From: Ampullaceana balthica | Lineage: Eukaryota > Mollusca > Gastropoda > Lymnaeidae | DNA: 64,000 nt | Assembly (NCBI GenBank): GCA_944989445.1 | Contig: CALYLW010000017.1 | Coordinates: 568,001 to 632,000, forward strand | Direction of reading: 5' to 3' | Shown here: one piece after another, positions 27,701 to 39,700 of the stretch | Position numbering within the stretch: position 1 is the stretch's first letter | How the letters are laid out: every line of letters begins with the position of its first letter | Translations under genes and position numbers: made by a program | Notes under the pieces: generated by a model | The model's input: the letters and a program-made list of their open reading frames with translations, nothing else | The model's database searches: none | What the model was told of the DNA's origin: nothing

Positions 27701-30700
27701 TAGCAGTGCCCCATTTTGCTCCACAAAATGTAACACTTAATTTTTTTTGTTATTACTAAAATTTAAAAAATATTGGGTGAAAAAACTATTAAAAAAAACC
27801 AACAACATATCATTGAAAAGCAGGTAAGTCACTCTTAAACTCAAAGTACGCCATTTTCTTTTATTATCTTAATCCGGCCAGTGGATACTTTTACTTCATG
27901 GAATACGGCCCTCTTTTCAAAAAGTTTGGACACCCCTGCTATATACCAACTAACTAAAGATCCAGCGTGTGTAAAATCTTCACTATGGCACATGCCCAAA
28001 GGGCTTCTGGATCTGAATGAAGATGATAAACAATAACCCAGGGGAAAGGAAAATTGTTACTACTAATGAGAAAAATACATGCATATAATTTAATGGAGAC
28101 AGTTGCCACATGAAGATTGGTTAAATAACATATAAGATATTATAGTCTAATAGACCTTTGTTCCGTATTAACATTGTATCCACTGACTTATTTCATCAGC
28201 TTTACCATCTGTGGTCTGTGTACATTTTTGTCCAAAACTACTTGGAAAAAAGATAAGAAAAAAAAATATGCTAACATACCAGCTCCAGTACCAATCTCAA
28301 TAGGTTTGTTCAAAAGGTCTTTGAGCCAAGAAGAAGCCACAGAGAATGTTAGTGTAGGAACCATCAGTGTCATAGTGCGTATAGACTCAACCACAGACAC
28401 TCTCAAGGCTGAGGGTAATGAAAGCATATAAAGTTTTATAAAAGAAACAAACACTTGTGACAATATTAACTGTGGATATCTGATTTGAGCTGCGATGATT
28501 CTATTGAGTTTATTTTTTTAAAAAATATGGCAGGCGTCATCTTCTATTTTAAGAATGGCATGTAAATAGTTGAGTATAATTATCTTATATTACAAAAGAT
28601 TATTGTGTCTCTTCTTCTTATCTTATCCATACAGACGCTCCTTCTATACAGATGATTAATGCGTCCACAGACCATGTCGGTCTGTTGGCAAGTGATGCAG
28701 CATTCACAGGCCATGGCTATAAGGGTTCCACAGATTACCCAGCCACCTTTATTTCCGTAACTAGTGTTAGGTACCCATTCGGAGCTGGGTGGACTCAGGG
28801 ACGCCCTAGGCCCCGGGAACAAATCCTTGCCTTCACATGAATTTGAACCCGTGACCATCGGTACACCAGCCGAGCGCGCATGCCACTCGACCACCGTACG
28901 TCCTACACTTACTCATGGTTTATGTCTAGTCTTGCATTTTTAAAACCTGACAAGGAAATGTTGGATGCTCTAAACTTATTTAATAATGCATCTTAGACAA
29001 GAAATAACAGTGGCTTTCTTAATTCTTATTTAGAATTGAAAAATCCCATCTCATTTTAAGTAAATCAGCATTACACAAAAAAAACAACCCAAAACACAAT
29101 GCACAAACTGTGATCAATTTGAGCTTTTTTAACTTTTTTTGATTCAGTAAAGAAAGTATAGTAAATAGGGATGACAAATCAGAGAAAATATGCATAAAAG
29201 TTTTTAAAAAATGTTTATAACACCTGAAAATGTGTAACGTTATTCTCTTTACACAATAGTCTTAAGAGTATCTAAGTAGCTCTGAGAGTTATTTATTATA
29301 ATATACACAAAAGGCTCCCCCCCTCAACACTTGACTTTAATGTAATTTTATAACAATTTAGTATGCCAATTTAACAACACAAATTAATTAATTAAAAAAA
29401 AATTAATTACAAAAAGAAGAAATACCACTTACTTGAAAGAATCACATTAAACTCTTCATCTGTATCAAACTCCAGTCGAGAATAATCACAACTAATAGAG
29501 TTGTGCTGACTTGGAAATCCCACCTATGGCAATAATATATGAATACTCTATTATGTGTATGCTTACTTGTATTCATATACTGGACAGTGGATTTTATCTT
29601 TATTAGGCAGATATTCAAGTCAAAACACCCAAACATGTCAATATTCCCACCTTTGAACAAAGTTAAGGCTTTATTTTCATTAACAAATTTGTCAAGTTTT
29701 CAATTAAGATAGTTTTGAAATTATCTCCATTGTTCATAAATTTTTATCAAAGATTTTTCTGTGGTATAAGCAAATACTAGTAGCCAAAATTTTAAATAAA
29801 AGTGGCAAATTTATTATTTTCTTTTCAATCCAATTAGACAGATAAATCATAATTCTATAAAATGTACATTATTTTCTTAGTGTTATCAAGAATACCTTGT
29901 GTAAACAAACCGTTCCACATTGTAAAAGTGTCGGCAGGATTGCCTGAAATATTGGATCCTTTGAAGCAATGGGATGACGTAGAAAAATCAGCCACATTGA
30001 GTAGATCATCTGACGAAGACTCTGGGACAGAATTCACCATTATAATATACATAATTTAATCATTAAACACCTAAAGGCTACAGCTTTAAAAAAAAAGTAA
30101 AATAAATAAATAAATACCAAAATAAAAAGACGTGTTAGCTTTTCATGAGGAAATTGAGGAAGAAACAAAAATTGCCATTTATAAAGCAACAGATTAGCGC
30201 AAGGATTAAATGGATAAGAAAAGCCTTTAAATAGCCTCTGGATATATTTCTGGAATCTGCTTGAGAGCAGTAGAAGTACTACTCTGATAATACCTGACTT
30301 GGATGTTGGGTGAATGCTAGCAATGCCTTGAGATACATCTCAAAGTTTTGGGGCTGTCCAGTATCTTCAGTGGATCCCTTTTAGTAATAGAAAAATATGA
30401 AAATGGTTTTACCTTTAGCAGGTAAAAATGACTAATCTATAGCATGAGATCATTCTTATCACACATTAATATAATATCTTACATTTTTTTTATAACTTAA
30501 AAATACCACGATGCTCAATGTGTGTTAAAAAAAAAGCCACAAATTTTTTAATACCCAAAGAGTACACAGCTGTTTGCCAATCTCCAGTAGAATTTCACAC
30601 AAGCGTTTTAAAAACAGAAAATTGGTAGATTCTGTGATGTGCTCTGTGGCATTGCTGGAAATTAATTTAAAAAAACAATGTCATCAATGCAACATCAATA

Positions 30701-33700
30701 ATGAAGCCTTCAATTTATAAAAAACAAGAAATATACCCGCACTTTGTAGCGGGAGTGTGCTGACCATTTTCCCCAGTATTAGTTGCTGGTTATTACATTT
30801 TTTTTGGCCAAGTTATTTATCAGATTTATCTATTACCAACCATTTTGATAATAGTACCCATAAAAAAAGGCAACTGCTTTGTACCACTCAGCTCAATTTA
30901 AGATGCGTACACGAAAATGTGCGCACCGTAATTTGACAATAAAAGATTTTTGAAAGCGCACCGCTCAAAATAAAGTATTGGAAAACAAATACTGCACATA
31001 AATGAACTCGTTTTGAATGTCAGCACGAAGCTGTTCAATATCGAAATGAGATTTAATATTTCTCTATTTGTCTCAACATTTTCTGATCTTTTAATTTATG
31101 GCTTTCGGGAAAAAGGGACACATACAAAAAATATACGTAAACCATCTGCAGGTTAAAATGAACCATCCTGCCAAATTTAGTCCCTGTCCGTCATTTGGTT
31201 TTTCCATGATTGTGAAACTTACAGTTGAAAAGTGAAACATACAAAGATACAAACACCAACTGAGCTTTATGTATTAGATATATAATAGTCTTAATTCATG
31301 ATTTAAAAGTGACCATGTTGCCCTTGTCTTAAGTTCTCAAGCTAATAAATTTATTAAATTATCTAAGAAATAAGAACAGATAAATGCCATCTTAAAACTG
31401 ATGCTTAAAACAATGTGTGTGTGTGTGTGTTCGGTGGGGGTATTTACTTCTGGAAGTAAAAAATATGTACTGTACCTTATGAAGGCCTTAACAAATGGCT
31501 GGTCTAAATTTTTAATTTAGTTCTTAATTACTTTAAAATATAGATCTTAAACCAGTTTTCCTGTTTTCCCAGTTTTTGCCCCTGAATATGTCATTCATCA
31601 TTTAGCCACTCAAACTTACTTAGCAGCTTGCAACAACACTGTCATTGCTTCCTCTGTAAACAATATCATCAAAGGTTTCCTTTCAGAAAGCTTGCCCTTT
31701 AAAATATATAACAAATATTTGTAGGCTATTAGCGTTTTTTTGTTGTTTGCAGGAACTTTTAGCTGTCTTTATTTTAATCCATAACCCAACATCTCACTAC
31801 TAATATCCACCCCAAATAAATACCCTCAAGCTCTTAGGATGTTACAATGTCTTCATAGAATAAAAACTTCACAATTTTGAAATCATACAATGGGACACTA
31901 TGGGGCAATGGAACAGGGTTATTACAAACTTCTCTTATTTTTCAGAGTTATTATTCTTTATTGGGTAAAAGATGGCGAATAGTTTCCCAAAGTCATTTAC
32001 AACTTTCTCTGCATAAAGGTAAACTAATTTTCGTATCATCATGAGTTATTCTTTATTATATAGTACATTTCAATAATCACCATATTTGCATTACCCAATC
32101 TTGTTTTCTGACCTCTTGGGATCAAAGATTAAAAGTGGCCAAAAAGAAAACTGTTTTTGAGTCTGTACAAGCCCCACATTTCCTCTTTCAAAGGGTATGC
32201 AGTGTAATTATGAATGGTCCCTAATTAATCTTGCTTTTCAGTACATTCACCAATGGCTGTAGAAGGGAGCTAAAAACTTTAAAACAAAATATTTAATTTC
32301 AAAATTTACAAATATTTTGTTCAAACTACAGTCGAACCCACCTAACTTGAGCCCGGATAACTCGCCAACCCTATTAGGTCGACGTTTTTTATTGGAACCG
32401 CCAAATTCTCTCTTTGTCGTAGCATTTTCTCATTGGTTAATTCGATTTTTTTAAGTCGCTGAAACCTAATACCTCGAGCACAAAAGAGGGCCAAATTTGC
32501 AACTTAACGTTGGTTAACTCGATCCCCATCTGTTCGCCTAGCGACGCACTCTGGCATTTTTAGTTCAAAATAGTGTCGACATCTCGCTTTCATCGAGACT
32601 TCCGGATATTGTGTGATTCTATGAGATTTCAATAAAAATTATCGGATGTTTTTAATTGTTTCAATTTGAACCATGTCTCCTTGGATTATGTATTCACCCG
32701 AGGTGCTCGAAAATCGCGTTAGCGGTCTTTAATCGTCATAATTTCGCAGTGCATGTTATATTATTATTTAACTTAATTCATTATCTGATGCATTAATCAT
32801 TTTATTTTTTAAGAGAAACGAATATCTTTAGAAAAGAAAATAAAGGTTTGTATCGAGATTCGACAATGGTTTTTATTTAATTAAATAAAAAATTATTATT
32901 CTTTTAAAAGTTTGTTGTTGCTTTGTTACCATTAAGATACGTGACTAACACGTGCGTGACGGTGAAATCAAATCATTTTCTTAATATTCCATTATATATA
33001 TAATATACACGTCATCATCACTGTTGTAGGTCGAATTCTGATTTTTTTAAATTTTAAAATTCGCTTAGTTGCAGAGGTCTAACACACAGCGTGCTGTGAT
33101 CAACTGTCAAGGCCGCAATAGTTACTATTTGTATTACAAGTTTGATTGACTGAGGAAATTTGAGAGCGGTCTCGTAGTGACAGATATCCTGCACCTCAAA
33201 AGCATTAAATTAAAATTATCATATTGATATGTTTATTTTTTTTAAAATCCGTCGATTCGACGGGCATCGCAAACGCCAGTGGCGGTGACATGCCACGCCA
33301 CACGCGCCATGGGACGAGGCGAGGCGAAAAATATGACATTAGTTTTAACCCATGCGCAGACAATTATAAACTGGTAACTTATTTTTAATTAAATGGAATC
33401 GAAACATGACCACAGAGACGTAATCAAAGTCATTTACTTCGGCATAAAAAAAAATATATATATATAAAAATTCACGACTAGACATAACTTTTCCCGACTA
33501 TTTCCCGATTTTCAAGGCCGAGAAATTTTTAAAAACAATTCCCGACTTTTTCCCGTTTTCCCGACTGAGTGGGAACCATGGTTATATTTAAACGGTCCTT
33601 AAAAACGTTCTTAACACCCTTAGGAAAGAGAGAAGAAATATTAGGGTCCCGATATTCCGATACGATTCAGATTAATCGTCCCAGTCCCATCACTAATTAA

Positions 33701-36700
33701 CGCACATCATGTACATAAAGAAATTTCAAGCACATGTTAATATTTTGCCGCCATATTGGTTTTCGTTTAACTCGATCATCGGTTATCTCGACGCCATTTT
33801 TCATACCCCAACGCCGCCTACTTAACCGGTTTCGACTGTAGTCCCAAAATATCATAGTTCTTTCTGAGAGGTCTCAGGGTTCCATAACAAAAGATGTCTC
33901 AAATTTGTATGTTGTATGCACAAATCAAAAGAGACCATGACCATCACAGACAAAAAAATTGTGGAAAAACAAAAGAAAGCCACCTTTCTTCCCACGATGA
34001 GCAGAAGGCACTCAGACGCTCGCAGACACAGATTCTTGTCCAACAGGAGGGAACAGAGCAAAGGTAACAAGTTGCCCTCAGTGATGTGACTTATGTTGAC
34101 CCAGTCTACAAAAGCTGTTAATGTGTCAAGTACCGACTGACAAATCTTACAGGCTTTCTCCGATGTTTTACCTGTCTGATGAAAGACAACAAGAAAAAGT
34201 ATACATTATACTGATTGTAGCCATTACAGAAATTTATCAAAGTAATTGTCATTTATTTATTTCCAGATTAAAAATTTTTTTTTATTCAAAGCAAAATCAA
34301 CTTTTTCATTACTTCATTTAATTAATAAGTTTTTATACACACACTTTTAATTTCCCACTGTGGTATTTTTATATCAAATTTTTATTTTTTAAATCTAAGT
34401 TTATCACATAAATGATGCTGAATTGGCAATAATATTTTTTTGTCCGCTCCATTACAACTGAATAAAGCTTGAATAAGCTTAAGCTGAATAAAGAGTGCTG
34501 ATTTCAAATCTGCAGTGAGATTTTGAGTGGTATATCAAAATTATAAGACATGCAGCTTCAAGAAAATATTCAATTTTGTATTATGCTAATTACACAGCTG
34601 GCAAGTGCTTATATTACCCCATGGCCATATTCAAAGTAGCCATAACATTGGTCGATGGGGCCTACAGCAAAAACAAGCAATTTTATCAGCAGCATGTTTA
34701 AAATGCAGTGGCCTCAAAACCTTGTTCCAAGATCAAGATGTCCTGATGAAATCTCACCATTTTCATGGCTGTGATCAACCAAGTTTATTGGTAAGAAATA
34801 CAGGTAAGTGTCTAATATGTGCATTTTAAGGACATTAGGAGCTGGGTTGTTCAAAGGGCGTTATATAGTTCAGGTTGTAGATCCACAAGGAAGTTTTGTC
34901 CCATCAATTTACATTAATAGCTTCTGTCAATTAAGATCCAATACTAGTTTAGAGTTTTTGTTTGTTCCAAGTTTCATGTGAAAATGATAATGGATCAAAC
35001 AATGTAATTTAGGTAAAGTAATGCCAACTTGTTTTTTTCATTTAAAAAAAAATAAAAAAGACATATGGTTATGAGGCTTAATGCCCTACTTTTAATGAGA
35101 AATATTATGTTTTGCTTTCAGTAGTAATGCTGTTGTCTGTTATTAACCAAGTCTTTCTAAAATAAGAAAAAATCCATTTAAAACTGACATTTTTTATTAT
35201 TTATTTCACTGTACACACCCACCTGAGATTGATAAGCCTTGAGATTTTTGTTGAGAGTGAATAGAAAAAATTGAAAAATAGAACCCATTGCAGATGTGAG
35301 TGATTGAAGTAGCTCTCTACGTCTAGATTGGGGGAGATTCTGAAACCTGACAACATCCTCTGTAAGCCTTAAAAGTGTCTGTAGAATAAGTTCTGTTTGT
35401 GTCTCCTAAATAGATAAACAAGTGAGGATAAAAGATATTTAAAAAAACTTTTTTTAAACAAAAATTCTCTAACTTAAAATAATATTTTTTAATGAAGACA
35501 CATTAAAAAAACCCAGTAGATAATAACTTAAATTGCATTAAATAACTAAAGACTGAACCAAAGTAAAGATAAGCATTTTAATTGAATTTAGGTGATGATT
35601 GTTAAATGTTTTAATTATTTTTTTTTAAATTGGGCTCTCTTACTGTATTGTGCAATGGGTTTAAATTTTAAATTATTTTCTACTTTCTCAGTTAACTTCT
35701 GTTAGAAAGTATTCTTCAAAACTCAAATTTATGTTTATTTGATAGATTTTAGCTGTGTGACGTTGTAATCTCTGATTACTGATTTCATCATCGCTCATTA
35801 CTAACCCCCCTCCCTACTTTCTTTCTCGACCCAGCTTTCCTGACCAGAAACACTCTGTCATCAACTCAGTTCCATGAGTAATAATGAATCAACTAAAGGA
35901 ATGTTATTTATTTATGTGAATAGAAAGTTGACTCAAAACAATTGACAAACCCAATTACAAAAATAGAAAATTTAGTAAAAAGACAGCCACTTGAAAAAAG
36001 TGAGCCAGCCGCATTAAAGCAGTCTCAAGCAAGTGATCAGAAAATTAAAATGTATTAAGTCTGAATAGGAATGATTCAGTTAAAAATTTAATGAATTAAG
36101 GTGAAAGATGCAGCAAACTTGCTCACACATAAAAATTAACCCATTCAATACGTGCCAATTTTTTCAAGGGTACGCAGTAAAATTTATGGTAAAAAAATCC
36201 ATTCCACCTGATGATATTAAACTGAAAAATTCTGCTTTGCTATTTATCAAAACTATATTATGCTGCACCTCAAAATTTAGGTAATTGAAAAAGGAATATG
36301 TTTCTACTATTAAAAAGTGAGACAAAATTACCTTAAAAAAACCCTTTAGGGATATTATTGCATGATTATGTAAAAAAAAAGGGGGGAAAAATTATTTGTT
36401 GCTGTACTCACCAGCTCATAAATCAGGTAAAATTAATCCAATCAAGTTCATATTTCTTACAAATGAGTCTTATTATATATCTAAAACAACTGGAAAGTTT
36501 CATTGCAGTAGCTCCAGAAATTATCAAGTTATGAATTTTTTTCCATGACATGTTTCAGTTTTTTTAAATAAAATTCAACAATAAAACAGTTATACTCTAA
36601 AATTTACATATATTTACAAAATATTATTTTTCGTAGTCACAGTCGACAATGAGTCTTCAAATGTATCTTTATTTGAAATTATATTGTGCATTTAAATCAA

Positions 36701-39700
36701 TTTATTTGCTTGATCATCAGTTCTAGATTGAAAATTTAATATATTAGTACTAGGATTAGTACTCAATGAAGCCATTTTGATCAGCTGTTTTTGTTTACAA
36801 ATTTTTTTAACTGAAAAAACAAGCACAAAATACACTAAACATCGTCTAATCCTTTCGAAAATTGCACACAACGGAAGTTGAAACTCTTCTGAATAAAAAG
36901 TTTTATAAGCTATTTATAAAATAGTGTAATGGAAAAGTCGAATTACTAATAAAATGAAACAAACCATCGGTGACGCAGGGAGTGGCTAAACGTACACGAC
37001 TGAAATCGCGTTGGCGCAGGCTGCGGCGAAACGTATTGAATGGGTTAAAAGTAAATTGGGATGATAAGATATAATACATGTTACACATTTAACCCTTCCT
37101 ATCCAACTTTTCCAAAATAATTTTCTTCAAACAGTAACTAGCATCATTTCAAAGCTCAAAATAAATGGAGCTATACATTTAGATTTTAGATGATAGTAAT
37201 AACATTAAAATATTATAGTAGTTTTGGTATTATACGATACAAGGTTATCTTTAAAAAAAACCTGGGTAGCAATGCAACATCTCTCACCCCATTTTGACAC
37301 AGAAGTGTGAAGTCTTTGAAAAGATTATCCCAAAGCTGTGGCCATTCTCTCTTCATTAACTCTACCAGAACTCTGGAGACACCATCTTTGATATGTTGCT
37401 CTTCCTCTAAAATATCTTTTGTGCCCTGAAACAAAAGGGTATGAAAATATAGATTTAAACAATATCACCGTTTTTTGCAAACATGTCGTGATAATTCATA
37501 GTGTGTTAATTTCATTGTTTTCTAAAGAAAGTCAATCATAGAAAACTAAACATAATTTTTCAAACCTTATCAACTAGCGCCAAAGCATTCATTTTTAAAT
37601 CAGATTTTTCTGCTAGACCTATTTCTTGCCACCTATACCTGTGAACAAATCAAAGCTGTAAATATCATTTTCCAAATATAAATAATTTTAAATCTCATTC
37701 ACATTGCATTTACAACACCTTACAAATAATTATATTATTCTTCTTTATATTTGAATTTTAAAACACCATTTACTTGTTTGCATTAAAACTTTATAAATCA
37801 AAGGCTTACTTGATGCAGTGCTCGACGACTTGTAATCCAAAATGGCGAACATATGCAGAATTATTTTTTTGGGCAAGATGAAGTCCATATTGAAAGCACC
37901 CTTTGGAATTTTCTTTGAATTCTTCACAAATCTGAAGAGATTGTAAAATGTTTGTAATATCATGTTTTTATTTCAACTTACACTTTTAAACATTTTGAGA
38001 GAAACAATTGAATTTATTATTTTAAAATAATTCCAAGTAATCTCTGGCAAAGACTGTGAGTATTACTAGTGAGTTTAAGGTTCAACAAGAACAATATTTC
38101 AATACTATTTTGCATGGCTAGTAACAATAATAGTTTTTCTAGTGGAAAAGAAAAAAAAATAGTTATTGTGCTAAGTAGGCTTGGAAAAAGTCTAGTCAGA
38201 GGAATGAATTTCTCAAAGCATTGTTACACCCATAGTGCAAAGATGTCATTTGAGAAATTCCAACAATGGACGTACAAACTCAAGGAGAGAGGATCAAAAG
38301 TTAGACTAGAAAGATAAGTATAATGAACCTACATGTGGAAAAAAGTCAGTAGCCCCGAGCCTAGTACTCTTCATGGGTCTCATCGGAAAACCCCCTCCCT
38401 CAAAGGAACCTAATTGCTGAAAGGACGTTGGCTTCTGAAGCAGCCGCCTGGGCATTCAGATTCAGGACATGGTCAAAAATGCCTCCTACTAAAAGTGTCC
38501 TCACAAGGAGGGGTGGGATTTCCCTACTTCGACTCGCTACAACTTCGGCGCCACCCCGGCAAAGCATATGTGTCTCTATTTTTAAGGACTGCCGCAAAGC
38601 AGTGTGTATGAGTACTATAACTTTCCCCCTTCTTTTTGTCAGCAAGTATTGCTAGAGTGGTCAACTAAATCTAACCATGGATTTATAATGAATATTATTA
38701 AGTTGAAATATTGCATCTGTTTTTTTTTCAAATTCATCTAAAAGGATGCAAGGAAATTAAAGACACAGTTAATGTGAACTGTGAACAATGGAAAAGGGCA
38801 AACATTGTCAACATAAAAGTACATGTAATTGTAAGGGCATCATTTATTAACTACAGTCAAACCCACTTAACTCGAGCTCGGTTAACTCGCCCACCCCATT
38901 ATGTCGACGTTTTTTATTGGAACCGTCAAATTATCTCTTTGTCTTAGCATTTTCTCGTCGTTTAATTCGATTTTTTTAAGTCGCCGAAACCTCAAAACAC
39001 GAGCACAAAAAAGGGTCAAATTTGCCACTTAACGTTGATTATCTCGATCCCCATGACCAATCGCCAGCTTTTGAAAATGTTAGCTATGACTTTTTTATAA
39101 CCAAGGGAAGGGACCAATTTTCTGCCTCGCCAGGGTCTGCTGGTGACGTCACAGCCCGCTTGCTTTTAGCTCTCAGCGCTGGGTTGCTTCTGGTACTATG
39201 TCAATCACCAGCTTTTGAAATTCTTAGTTATTTTATAACCAACAAGGCCACACGTCAAATTTCAGCCTTGCATGGTGTGCTGGTGACGTCATAGACCGCT
39301 TGCTTTTAGCTCTCAGCGCTGGGTTGCTTCTGGTATTATGCCAATCACCAGCTTTTGAAATTCTTAGTTATTTTATAACCAACAAGGCCACGCAAAAAGT
39401 GTCAGCCTTGCGAGGTGTGCTGGTGACGTCACAGCCCGCTTGCGTTCAGATACTTTTCAGAGCTGTGTCAGAGTGAAATGACTCGCAAATTTTGTGTTTG
39501 CAATGTTGGAGAATACAATAAACGTTTGTATCGATAATCGATGTTGGTTTTAATTTTTAATTTGTAAATTTCTGCTGTTAGTTGGTGCACATATACCTTT
39601 TGTTGTTAGCAAACATGTATGTACATTTTTATAGCATGCCGATAGCTTCATCAAACAAATAACGGCCAAAAAAACAGACAGTTTACCCACCCCCACTCTA

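Noticed and set aside
28580..28894. 104-codon minus frame with a protein-like look
   Set aside because: It coincides with a tRNA-derived SINE whose central domain is shared with 56210-56425; this is non-coding retroposon sequence.
33852..34070. Stand-alone 72-codon minus frame
   Set aside because: It is exportin-5 exon 6 plus intron read-through; the true exon is 33984-34175.
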